64,000 nucleotides of DNA, taken from Planctomycetota bacterium (lineage in GTDB: Bacteria > Planctomycetota > B15-G4). The position numbers and the translations under genes are program-made. The first letter of the stretch is position 1, and the number at the start of each line of letters is the position of its first letter. A model generated the notes under the pieces. That model did no database searches, was not told where the DNA came from, and was given only the letters and a program-made list of their open reading frames with translations. Below, in pieces: positions 1 through 8,062 of this stretch. The stretch is taken from NCBI GenBank assembly GCA_029245865.1, contig JAQWOM010000023.1:62001-126000 (forward strand), in the 5' to 3' direction.

Positions 1-673
1 GGCGGCCATCGACATCACGGGCGCGGCGATACGCAACGCGCTCACGGAAGTTCATCCGGAAGCCTGGGAATACCAGGCCCAGGGCGCACTCGAGGGCACC
101 TACCTCCGCCTGGGCAGCGAACGTCCAGGGTTTGCTTCGATTTTCGGATCGGGCCCCAACTCGGTCACCCTGCACTACAACAAGAATCGCAGGCAGATGC
201 AGGACGGTGAGTTGATGGTCATCGATGTGGGTGCGAAGTACCAATATTACTGCGCAGACATCAGCCGCACAGTCCCTGTGAATGGGCGCTTCACCGATCG
301 CCAGCGCCAGGTCTACGAGGTTGTACTGGCAGCCCAGACCGCAGCAGCAGAGGCCGCTCGCCCGGGAATGACGATCAAGGACCTAGACGGGATTTCCCGG
401 GCTGTGATCGAAAATGCTGGATATGAGCCCAAGCATTTTCCTCATTCTGTTGGCCACTGGATCGGTCTGGATGTCCACGATGTAGGTGGCCGGGTTCCCA
501 TAGAGGCCGGTGCCTTATTCACCATTGAGCCTGGCATCTACATCGCAGAAGAGAATCTGGGCATTCGGATCGAGGATGACTACCTCATGACTTCCGAGGG
601 AGCCGTGAAACTCTCGGTAGCGATACCCAGTGATCCAGACGCGCTCGAGGCCATGCTCGCAAGCAGGAGCTGA
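1..673 (+). CDS. pepP: Xaa-Pro aminopeptidase (M24 family), 3' part
   Basis: The reading frame is open from base 2, so the 5' end lies outside the window. It encodes the C-terminal catalytic pita-bread domain of an M24 metallopeptidase that removes N-terminal residues preceding proline. The dimetal-site elements are visible in order: a TLHY histidine near base 170, VIDVGA (first Asp), CADISRT (second Asp), HSVGHWIGLDVHD (His), TIEPGIY (Glu) and IRIEDD (second Glu). This full set indicates an active enzyme. The stop codon is 1 nt before the GTG of the next gene, so the two are probably cotranscribed, although no functional link is obvious. The family is certain; whether it is strictly PepP or another M24B aminopeptidase is less so. 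Confidence 0.9.
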   Translation, partial: AAIDITGAAIRNALTEVHPEAWEYQAQGALEGTYLRLGSERPGFASIFGSGPNSVTLHYNKNRRQMQDGELMVIDVGAKYQYYCADISRTVPVNGRFTDRQRQVYEVVLAAQTAAAEAARPGMTIKDLDGISRAVIENAGYEPKHFPHSVGHWIGLDVHDVGGRVPIEAGALFTIEPGIYIAEENLGIRIEDDYLMTSEGAVKLSVAIPSDPDALEAMLASRS

Positions 674-674
674 A

Positions 675-2099
675 GTGAAACGGCGGTTCGCCATCTTCAT
701 GTTCGTGATCGCAGAGGCCGTCCTTCTGATGGCCCTCATCACGCCCGTGGCCCATATGCGGGCGTTCACGGAGCGGCTACTTCTCACGTCAACGGATCAC
801 TTGCCAGAGTTCCAGCCGGACGAGATTTGGTTCATTCTCCTCCGGTCGCTGCTCATGCTGATTGTCTTGCAGATCTGCTTCGCCCTGCGAGATCTGTATC
901 GCTGGAATGTCATCGTGCGACCAAGATTGGTGATCGTGCGATTGGTCGAGGCAGTCATCATAGCTCTGATCGCACTGCCGTTGATTCACTACGCTTTCGA
1001 CTTCATCGACCAGGGCATGGACTTCGACGGAAAACTCCGCCGCCTGGAGATTCACCCCCTACTTGTGGCTGCTTGCACCGGCGTCGCCTTCTTGGCGGCA
1101 TACGGGCTTCGGATGCGATTCCCGAAATGGATCAAGGTTGCCGGGCTTGCAGAGCGTGTCGCGATCGTCGGGCGCGGCCCCATGGTCGATCTATGCATCG
1201 AGGAAGTGGCACGGCAGCACGACCCAAGCGTCGAACTGATTGGTGTCATTGATGACCCCGAGACCGCACCGAAAGGCCGCACAGTGTTGGGCTCTCTCCA
1301 TGAAATCAGTGCAACTCTCGACGAACATGACATTCAACGTCTGGTGATCAACCGGAGCAAGCCGATTCCCGACGCGACCATCCTTCGCATCAGGCAGTCA
1401 GGCATTCACATCAGCGACACGGCTGAGTTCTATGAGCGGCTGACCGGTCGCATATCACCCGAGAGTTTCCGTGACGGAGACCTTCTCCTCGCCACATCCA
1501 CATCCAATCGGACCTATTCGCTAACCAGCCGCATCCTCGACATCACGGCGGCCTCGATCGGGCTCATCCTCTCGATGCCGCTGCTCCTGCTCACAGCGAT
1601 CCTGATCAAAATCGAGTCACGTGGACCGATCCTCTACAGCCAAGAACGCGTCGGCTTCAACGGTCGCCCATTTCGGATTCACAAGTTCCGGTCCATGCAA
1701 CAGGATGCAGAAACCGTGAGTGGGCCCGTCTGGGCGCAAGCCGGGGACAGCCGGGTTACGCGCATCGGCAAATGGCTCCGCAAACTGCGCATCGACGAGA
1801 TTCCGCAGCTCTGGTCCGTCATCCGCCGCGACATGGCGATTGTCGGTCCACGGCCTGAACGCCAGTTCTTCGTCCAAGAGCTTGAGGAGGAGATCCCCCA
1901 CTTCCGCCAACGACATCTGGTCAAGCCAGGTGTCACCGGCTGGGCGCAGATCAACTACAGCTACGGATCAAGCATCGACGACGCCTTCGTCAAACTGCAA
2001 TTCGACCTCTACTACATCAAGAACCGCAGCCTTGCCATGGACATCGCTATCTTGCTGCGCACCGTCAAAGTCGTCGTACTGCAGCAAGGCGCCGTCTAA
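675..2099 (+). CDS. Polyprenyl-phosphate sugar transferase (exopolysaccharide initiating, WbaP/EpsB-like)
   Basis: This is a membrane phosphoglycosyltransferase of the bacterial sugar transferase family, which loads the first sugar-phosphate onto undecaprenyl phosphate. I chose the GTG at 675 because AGGAG ends 5 nt before it; upstream in-frame codons lie inside pepP. The 474-residue product has several N-terminal membrane segments, a central CoA-binding-like domain (RVAIVGRGP, near residue 160), a further membrane helix near residues 285-305, and the catalytic domain. Family motifs visible there are KFRSM (near 336), RIDEIPQLW (near 371, the Asp-Glu pair) and GPRPE (near 390). The architecture matches enzymes that start exopolysaccharide or PEP-CTERM-associated glycan synthesis. 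It lies 2.4 kb upstream of the ligase/glycosyltransferase block on the same strand, so a shared surface-glycan pathway is likely. The sugar cannot be predicted. Confidence 0.88.
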   Translation: MKRRFAIFMFVIAEAVLLMALITPVAHMRAFTERLLLTSTDHLPEFQPDEIWFILLRSLLMLIVLQICFALRDLYRWNVIVRPRLVIVRLVEAVIIALIALPLIHYAFDFIDQGMDFDGKLRRLEIHPLLVAACTGVAFLAAYGLRMRFPKWIKVAGLAERVAIVGRGPMVDLCIEEVARQHDPSVELIGVIDDPETAPKGRTVLGSLHEISATLDEHDIQRLVINRSKPIPDATILRIRQSGIHISDTAEFYERLTGRISPESFRDGDLLLATSTSNRTYSLTSRILDITAASIGLILSMPLLLLTAILIKIESRGPILYSQERVGFNGRPFRIHKFRSMQQDAETVSGPVWAQAGDSRVTRIGKWLRKLRIDEIPQLWSVIRRDMAIVGPRPERQFFVQELEEEIPHFRQRHLVKPGVTGWAQINYSYGSSIDDAFVKLQFDLYYIKNRSLAMDIAILLRTVKVVVLQQGAV

Positions 2100-2127
2100 G
2101 AGAGCACGGGCCGGCGACTCAGCCGCC

Positions 2128-4164
2128 CTACATTTCAACTGACCGAGCAATGCTGCGAATCACATCCGGCGGAAGCTTATCCAGCTGCTGCAAGAGGACC
2201 CGATCTCTCTGCACTCCGTAATCTTCCAGAGGAAGCGCTCCCTCCCACCGCTCTTCGTCGAGCACGGCGAGAAACTCTTCCATGATCTGCTCGTAACCAC
2301 GCGCGTGCTCACTCTCAGTCGAAGCACCTTCAACCGGGAGATAACTGATGATATGCGCCAGTGGTATTCGAGGCTCTGTGGCCTCTCGCAGGGCATCAAG
2401 CTGCGCACGGCGCTCGACCTCGGCACGTACAGCGCCTGGAAAGAGTCCCGCCGAGAGCACCTCTGAGAATTGCCCCCACGCGCCCTTTCCGAAGAACTCT
2501 CGGACATCGATGATGTGACGCCTTTCGTGGATCGAAAGCGCTTCAAGAGCGAGTTCCTCGTAGCGATCGCCGGCGTCGGCCTGCGCCGCACGAGTCAATT
2601 GCCATGCTGTCTCCAGAGGCTCACTGAGATCTCGGCGTTGCTGAACACCGGCAGCCGGCCAGGCCTCCAGGCGCTCTGAGGAAGCAGCGCGCGTGAACCG
2701 CCCTTCCTGGGCAACCTGATCCAGATCCAGGAAAACGAAACGGTCCAGCCCTGCTCCTGCAAAACGTGCCCCTCGACTTGCCGCATATCCCGGCACACGA
2801 AGGTTTGTCACGAGGTACTCCTCGTACGACCCACCAGGGGGAGCGGGCAACTCCCTCTGCTTCGACGAAACCAGGTCATACCAGGTCAGTTCGGGAGGCA
2901 TCCCTAACCCCTTCCCCCCGGTCACGAAGGCTCCTGGCAAATGACCTTGCAAGGCCTGCGTATCAAGCATCTCTCCGAAAAGTCCGTAATCGACTCGCTC
3001 GACATCTTGCAACCGAAGAGGTGTCCCCAAAGGTTCAGCAGCCGCATCCAACCCTTCGAGAAACTGATCGAGGCTCGCCTTGCTTCCCGTCTCTGTCGCA
3101 CGCGCGTAGCTGCCTCTCGCTGCAAGTCCCCACTCATGCGCAAGACGCAACGAAAGCAGGGCGGCGCTCTCGGTTCGCACAGCCGCTCTATCAACCTGTG
3201 CTTCCAACGGCTCGCGGACACGCTCTGAGCGCCCACCGCGCCTTTGGTTCCACCGATCCACGAGTCGGCCATCCGAAGTCAGGGGACTCTCACCGGCATG
3301 ATTGAACCGAGCAGCCGGCAAATCTTCAGCAAGCAACATGGCCTCATCCAGCAAGCCGAGGCGAGCCGCCAGGCGAGCTTGCAGCCAGCTTTCAGCGGAA
3401 TGTTGCAGCAGATCTTCGGGCGCGAACGACGCTTCCGACTCGAGGACTCGAAACGCTCGCTGCTCGAGAGCTTGCTGGGGCACAGCTTCGAGAATCTTTT
3501 GCAGCAAGATCACCGAGGCCGGCACGGCAGCACCCGACCCTATGTCCTGAATCAGTCCATCTCCCGCTTCGACGAGACGCCCCGTGTATGCCTGCAACCT
3601 CCTTCGGGCCAGGCGCAATCGCGCCGTCTCGGGAGCGCCCTCCATGCACTCTTCTGCTTCGGCATACTGCCGCTGGGCCAGCAGAGTTTCGACCAGCATG
3701 GCCAACGCCTCGGCACCTCCGGGAGAATATGTCAGCGCCCCCCGGGCCAGGGCTTCTCGCCGGTCGATGGTTCCTGAGCGACGTGCGTCCTCGAGCATGA
3801 GCGCCGCATGAGCGCCTTCGACAGCACGCGCCTCACGCAAACGAGCACGCGCTCGACGGCGACTCGACAGGAAACGCGCCGCGAGCCAGTTCGGCTCAGC
3901 AATCCATTCCGAGAGAACTGCAGATCGCCCCCGTCTGGCCACATCGACGTCCGCAACAGCTCGAGCCCGAAACTCCGGATCTTCGATCTGCTCGGCCGCA
4001 AGATCCGCTGCCGCCACATCACCCCGAGAGAGTTCCAACCACACGCGGTCCAGCAACTGGTCGTCAGGAGAGAGCTGAACACGAACAGGCGTGGAGCAAC
4101 CCAGAACTATGCCCGCGAGGGCACACAAAAGACCGCGCAGCCATGCCCTGGGGGGCGCGCTCAT
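2128..4164 (-). CDS. Large TPR-like lipoprotein with a HERRH putative zinc-protease motif
   Basis: I do not recognise the family. The 678-residue product begins with a signal peptide ending in a lipobox (LGCS), so it is probably an outer-membrane or periplasmic lipoprotein. AAGGA lies 8 nt before the ATG. The first 400 residues are Ala/Leu/Glu-rich helical repeats resembling degenerate TPRs. Near the C-terminus is HERRHIID (residues 546-550 for HExxH), followed by AEVERRAQLDAL (Glu582/Glu584), which could supply a third zinc ligand as in gluzincins. The motif is seen; catalytic activity is inferred. It converges with the sugar transferase and diverges from the glycan block, with a 373-nt shared upstream region, so it may act on the same envelope layer. 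A purely structural role with a chance HExxH is the alternative. Confidence 0.6.
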   Translation of the reverse strand: MSAPPRAWLRGLLCALAGIVLGCSTPVRVQLSPDDQLLDRVWLELSRGDVAAADLAAEQIEDPEFRARAVADVDVARRGRSAVLSEWIAEPNWLAARFLSSRRRARARLREARAVEGAHAALMLEDARRSGTIDRREALARGALTYSPGGAEALAMLVETLLAQRQYAEAEECMEGAPETARLRLARRRLQAYTGRLVEAGDGLIQDIGSGAAVPASVILLQKILEAVPQQALEQRAFRVLESEASFAPEDLLQHSAESWLQARLAARLGLLDEAMLLAEDLPAARFNHAGESPLTSDGRLVDRWNQRRGGRSERVREPLEAQVDRAAVRTESAALLSLRLAHEWGLAARGSYARATETGSKASLDQFLEGLDAAAEPLGTPLRLQDVERVDYGLFGEMLDTQALQGHLPGAFVTGGKGLGMPPELTWYDLVSSKQRELPAPPGGSYEEYLVTNLRVPGYAASRGARFAGAGLDRFVFLDLDQVAQEGRFTRAASSERLEAWPAAGVQQRRDLSEPLETAWQLTRAAQADAGDRYEELALEALSIHERRHIIDVREFFGKGAWGQFSEVLSAGLFPGAVRAEVERRAQLDALREATEPRIPLAHIISYLPVEGASTESEHARGYEQIMEEFLAVLDEERWEGALPLEDYGVQRDRVLLQQLDKLPPDVIRSIARSVEM

Positions 4165-4328
4165 AAGAGACTTCCTTGAAAGGCCTTATGCATGTTCGGT
4201 CAATGTACGGGCGCCCTTGGGGGCAATTCGGGGAAGCTGGTCAGTTCGCCCAGGAGAGAGCCTAGACAGAAGTCACTTCATAACATCTTTGAAACAAAAG
4301 ACTTACGTATTTTCTGAAGTCCAGGCCT

Positions 4329-4346
4329 CAATTGGCACACCAATTG
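4329..4346. promoter_or_regulatory. 18-bp palindrome, candidate operator
   Basis: CAATTGG and CCAATTG are perfect 7-bp arms separated by CACA. The element lies between two divergent genes, a typical place for a dimeric repressor or activator site. It could also fold as a small hairpin in the leader RNA. No regulator gene is adjacent. Confidence 0.45.
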
Positions 4347-4354
4347 TAAGAGGA

Positions 4355-4435
4355 ATGGGTGCCGAGGATTTTTCGGATGCTCAATCCTGCGGCCAACTGG
4401 GATCGGGCCCGGTCGGTCGCACTGAAGGATTGTAA
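4355..4435 (+). CDS. Possible 26-codon leader ORF
   Basis: This short ORF starts at an ATG directly preceded by AAGAGGA and ends in TAA 8 nt before the terminator stem begins. The purine run is too close to the ATG for good initiation. The peptide has no run of a regulatory amino acid and resembles nothing I know. I list it only because its placement before an intrinsic terminator resembles a leader peptide; it may be noncoding. Confidence 0.2.
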   Translation: MGAEDFSDAQSCGQLGSGPVGRTEGL

Positions 4436-4443
4436 GGGAGGAG

Positions 4444-4487
4444 GATAGGGTCGGCTCCCCTGCGGAGTCGGCCCTATCGCTTTTTTT
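4444..4487 (+). terminator. Intrinsic terminator or attenuator upstream of the glycan block
   Basis: A 15-bp stem (GATAGGGTCGGCTCC pairing with GGAGTCGGCCCTATC, with G-U wobbles) closes a 5-nt loop. GC and seven Ts follow at once. This is a textbook Rho-independent terminator for plus-strand transcripts. No annotated plus-strand gene precedes it within 2.3 kb, so it must end either a small RNA or a prematurely stopped leader of the gene starting at 4538. Confidence 0.8.
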
Positions 4488-4537
4488 AGGGCTCGGCAGG
4501 GATCCATCCCCACTCTCACGGTAGCCTCCTCCACGGC

Positions 4538-7500
4538 ATGCTGGTTTTTCGCGTCGGCAAGGTCATGGTTCTGTGGATGGCGGTGCTCGCCTTGAGCACG
4601 CACGCCTACTTCCGAAGCGTGGCAGCCTCCACCATCGACACCCGGTTTTTCTGGGCGCTTCCAATCATCTTGGGAGCCCTGCTGATCGGGCACCTTTTAT
4701 CCTGGGCTGTTGGCAGGCTCGCGGAGGCTCCGCCCCCACGTCTTGGCGCCGACCGGCACGGACTCTGCCTGCTCGTGGCAACCCTGTGCGTGGATGCTCT
4801 CTCTCATGTCGAGCCAGCCACAACAATCCGCGTCCTGCGTGAAGAGGTCCCCGGGGTTCTGGGATGGATCTACCCCGCGATCACTCTTATCACCCCCCTC
4901 ATGCTCCGTGTCACGAGCACTCGACGGAGCGCCGCCGACCAGGGACTCTGGATTGCTCTCTGCCTGACGAGCCTGAGCGGCGCACTGGTCCTCATGGACG
5001 CGCCCACCGCGCTCTGCTTGGGCTTTGTGGCCCTGCTGCTTCAGCTGGATGCTGGGCGATGCCAACTGCCTCGCAACCTGCTGCTGATCCTCTCCTCGCT
5101 CGTCGTAGGCCTCCTGCTGCTGAGTTCGTGGACCGGCACCAATGCCCTCCATGCCACTCCGAGCCGTGCCTGGATCCTTGCCGCAGCAAGTGGCGGTCTC
5201 GCGATCGCCATTCGCCCACGCCAGGCTTCCGACTGGCGATGGATTCTTTCCGCTCCACTTGCCGCAGCCATCCTCGTGGCCCTGAGCGGGTTCATCATCA
5301 CGATCTTCCTCGGGCTTCAAGTGGCCTGGAAGCCAGCGCTCGACACCCGCCTCACCCTGTTTCGCCAGCACCCCAACTTCCTGGCTCCCTTTCTGGGCTT
5401 CCAGTCTTTGGTCGCGCTCGGACTCGCTCTCTCAGGCAAACGGTTCAGACTTCTGGGGCTTGCTTGCAGCGCACTGCTTGCTGTCTCCACCATCATGACG
5501 GACTCGCGCACCGGCCAGGGTGCCCTTGGGTTGTCACTTCTCGCCATTCCCTCTCTGTACACGATGACCCTCGTCGCGAAACGATTCCGACTTCGCGTGC
5601 TGGTCGCAATCACCGCCGGAATCCTCGCCATCGCCGGCGCCTTGTTTCTTTTCGACGGTATGGGAAATGCCCGCAGCAAAGCTCTCGACATGGCCTCCCA
5701 GGTCGAGCGCTTCGACAAGTCGATGGACTACCGAGTCGATGCCTGGCAGAACAGCCTTGAGATCATCGAGGGCCACCCCTGGATAGGCATCGGCCCCGGA
5801 ACGTTCATCTCCGAGCACCGCTTCGAACCGGGCAGTCGCTTCTTCAACGAACCCCGCTCGCCACATCCCCATAATGTGGTGCTCTACGTCGGCCAAGCCG
5901 CAGGCATCCCTGCCGCCCTGCTCTTCCTCTTCTGGGTCGTGATTCTGCTGCAGTCCCAGTGGCGCTCATTCATGTGGCGACCACACCCCGTCCCACGGTT
6001 CCTGATGGCAACGCTCATCGCAGCGACCATCGGAATTCTTGCGGCAAGCCTGCTCGACCTCGGCCTCGCACTCAACACCGTCGTCCCTGCACCGCTCTAT
6101 ATCTTGACCGGCTTGATGATCAGCACGCGCACGCAACGTGAGCCCACCACCCGCGAAGGGCCCGCGCTGTTCTGGCTTGCCCCCATTGCCGTGCTCTTCG
6201 TCTTTTACGGATTCAATGCCGTACGAGCCAAGGCCAACCTCGAGCAGGGCAAACTGCTTTGGTACATGGCGGGCCAGCGTCGCGGAAATCCGGAGGTCCA
6301 CAAAGAGAACGCCCGCAAAGCACTTCGCAGGGCCATAGACCTCAACCCCGACCTTTACCTCTCCTACGACCTACTCGCACGCTGGACGGAGCGGGAAGAA
6401 CGAGGTTTCTTTCTTTCTCAATCCATACTCGAGGCCCTCGTCGCCCGCGCTGACACTTATGGGCCAAGCCTCAGCCAACTGGGACACCTGTACATGCGCC
6501 ATCGCATGTACGAGCAAGCTGCAGACTGGCTTCAACGCAGCCTCGACTGCAGCCACGGCAGCATCCACCTCACCCGCGACCGAGCCAACCTGATTCTTTG
6601 CCTGGCTCGCCTCGGACGACGCGAGGAGTGCCTCAGCCTGATCGCCAACTCGCTGCAAATGGACGTCGGTATCATCGACGAGTTGCCATTCGTATCTCGG
6701 CCGAACCAGGGAGGCCAGATTCTTCCCCTGGGCGGGTCTGAACCACAGCAACCCATTCGCCTTGTAGAAGCCGCAGAAGTTCTCTTTGCCATGAACATCG
6801 CGGCAGAAGAAGCCGACCAACCGGTTGGCAGGCGCTTCTGGATGGACACCTACAATGCCTTCCGCCGCGCAGGGCATGATGACAAAGCCTCGATGGTCCT
6901 CGACTATCTTGAACAGAACGAGGTTATCAACGAGCCGCATACCATTGCGTACGAACGGGGCCGTCTCGCACTTGATGCAGACGACCTGCAGGGTGGACTC
7001 ACCTTCTTTGAGTTCGCTTCCTCAGTTGCCCCGCGCCATGTTGCGCCATTCTTTGACGCCGAAAGCTCCCGTGTCAGGCGACTCATGGGAGAAACAACCG
7101 TGGCGGTAGAAGAGACCAAGGCCGCATTCACACAGGGTGCAGAAATCCTCGATGTCCCAGAGTTGTTTCAAGGCAACCTCGAGCAACAGGCCTCCATGGA
7201 AATTGAGCAAGGCTCTCCATCCAAGGCTGCGCGCTTGCTTGAGCGCACTCTGCTGTACACCGACGACCTTCAACAACGCGGCCGACTCTGGGAGCGCATC
7301 GGCAATCTATACGCTTCCGGCGACCAGCCCCAAGATGCTGAACGCGCCATTCAGCAAGCCCTCCTCCATCTCTCGGCCAAACCCTTCGGGCTGACAAACC
7401 TCCAACTTGGAGTGGCAAACTCGATCTCTGCTCGACTGGCGCTAACCCTGTGCACTGTCTGGCGTGCAAACGGTCTCGATGCGGGAGAGATTCAACAAGC

Positions 7501-8062
7501 TGCATCCAAGCTGCCCGGATTCTATTCGCCGCGCATGGCGCCCTCCTTGCTACGCATGGCGATCTACAACGAGAATGGACAAGCGCAAGCTCTCTTGCAT
7601 GAAGCCGACCTGCAACTACTGAGAGACCCGAACAACTTCCTCGCCATGTGGGCACGCCTCGATGCATTCGAAAACATGGGGCGCTGGCAGCTTGCCCGCG
7701 ACAGCATGCGCAACATCACCGAGCAGTACGGCCTGCAATACGACCTGGAGAACATCTACCAGCAAGCCGTTACAGAGGGAATGTCTCGCATTGACGATGC
7801 CAACGCCTGGTTTGAAGTGGGCATTCTCGACCTCCTCCGCGGCCGTTACTCCGAAGCCGCAGGCATCTTCGAAAACGCGTTCATTCGCATGGCAGACCAG
7901 GCGCATCAATCAGCTCACATGCTCAGCTGGCAAGCACGTGCCACGCAGCTAGCGAGCCACTCGGATGCGCAAGAACGCACACGAACACTTCTCATGCGTG
8001 GAATCGAACTCGCGCCTGACTGCGCCATGCTTCAGAGCCGCCTGAACGGGCTTGCCCCATGA
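4538..8062 (+). CDS. O-antigen ligase/polymerase (Wzy_C)-like membrane protein with C-terminal TPR domain
   Basis: This is a 1174-residue polytopic membrane protein. Residues 1 to about 560 carry about a dozen hydrophobic segments and the O-antigen ligase/polymerase signature: a periplasmic loop with YRVDAWQNSLEIIEGHPW and GIGPGTF, then PHPHNVVLYVG near residues 439-449, which contains the histidine region typical of these enzymes. The remaining 600 residues are TPR-like helical repeats, probably periplasmic. Wzy_C enzymes polymerise or transfer lipid-linked glycan. The TPR tail suggests a scaffold for partner proteins or glycan length control. The stop overlaps the next start (ATGA, 8059-8062), indicating translational coupling. 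No clear Shine-Dalgarno precedes the ATG at 4538; ATG 4565 is an alternative start. An intrinsic terminator lies just upstream. Ligase versus polymerase versus protein O-glycosyltransferase cannot be decided here. Confidence 0.85.
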   Translation: MLVFRVGKVMVLWMAVLALSTHAYFRSVAASTIDTRFFWALPIILGALLIGHLLSWAVGRLAEAPPPRLGADRHGLCLLVATLCVDALSHVEPATTIRVLREEVPGVLGWIYPAITLITPLMLRVTSTRRSAADQGLWIALCLTSLSGALVLMDAPTALCLGFVALLLQLDAGRCQLPRNLLLILSSLVVGLLLLSSWTGTNALHATPSRAWILAAASGGLAIAIRPRQASDWRWILSAPLAAAILVALSGFIITIFLGLQVAWKPALDTRLTLFRQHPNFLAPFLGFQSLVALGLALSGKRFRLLGLACSALLAVSTIMTDSRTGQGALGLSLLAIPSLYTMTLVAKRFRLRVLVAITAGILAIAGALFLFDGMGNARSKALDMASQVERFDKSMDYRVDAWQNSLEIIEGHPWIGIGPGTFISEHRFEPGSRFFNEPRSPHPHNVVLYVGQAAGIPAALLFLFWVVILLQSQWRSFMWRPHPVPRFLMATLIAATIGILAASLLDLGLALNTVVPAPLYILTGLMISTRTQREPTTREGPALFWLAPIAVLFVFYGFNAVRAKANLEQGKLLWYMAGQRRGNPEVHKENARKALRRAIDLNPDLYLSYDLLARWTEREERGFFLSQSILEALVARADTYGPSLSQLGHLYMRHRMYEQAADWLQRSLDCSHGSIHLTRDRANLILCLARLGRREECLSLIANSLQMDVGIIDELPFVSRPNQGGQILPLGGSEPQQPIRLVEAAEVLFAMNIAAEEADQPVGRRFWMDTYNAFRRAGHDDKASMVLDYLEQNEVINEPHTIAYERGRLALDADDLQGGLTFFEFASSVAPRHVAPFFDAESSRVRRLMGETTVAVEETKAAFTQGAEILDVPELFQGNLEQQASMEIEQGSPSKAARLLERTLLYTDDLQQRGRLWERIGNLYASGDQPQDAERAIQQALLHLSAKPFGLTNLQLGVANSISARLALTLCTVWRANGLDAGEIQQAASKLPGFYSPRMAPSLLRMAIYNENGQAQALLHEADLQLLRDPNNFLAMWARLDAFENMGRWQLARDSMRNITEQYGLQYDLENIYQQAVTEGMSRIDDANAWFEVGILDLLRGRYSEAAGIFENAFIRMADQAHQSAHMLSWQARATQLASHSDAQERTRTLLMRGIELAPDCAMLQSRLNGLAP

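Larger units (their letters stand above)
4165..4537. other. Divergent intergenic control region
   Basis: This 373-nt stretch separates the HERRH lipoprotein (leftward) from the ligase/TPR gene (rightward). It is AT-richer than its flanks around 4275-4320. It contains an 18-bp palindrome (4329-4346), a possible 26-codon ORF (4355-4435), and a strong intrinsic terminator on the plus strand (4444-4487) that ends 50 nt before the ligase start. I could not place a convincing sigma-70 promoter. The arrangement fits either a small terminated RNA or an attenuated leader for the glycan operon. Confidence 0.6.

Noticed and set aside
6490-6511. Inverted repeat GTACATGCG/CGCATGTAC
   Set aside because: It is inside the ligase TPR region and encodes a plausible YMRHRMY helix; no regulatory context.
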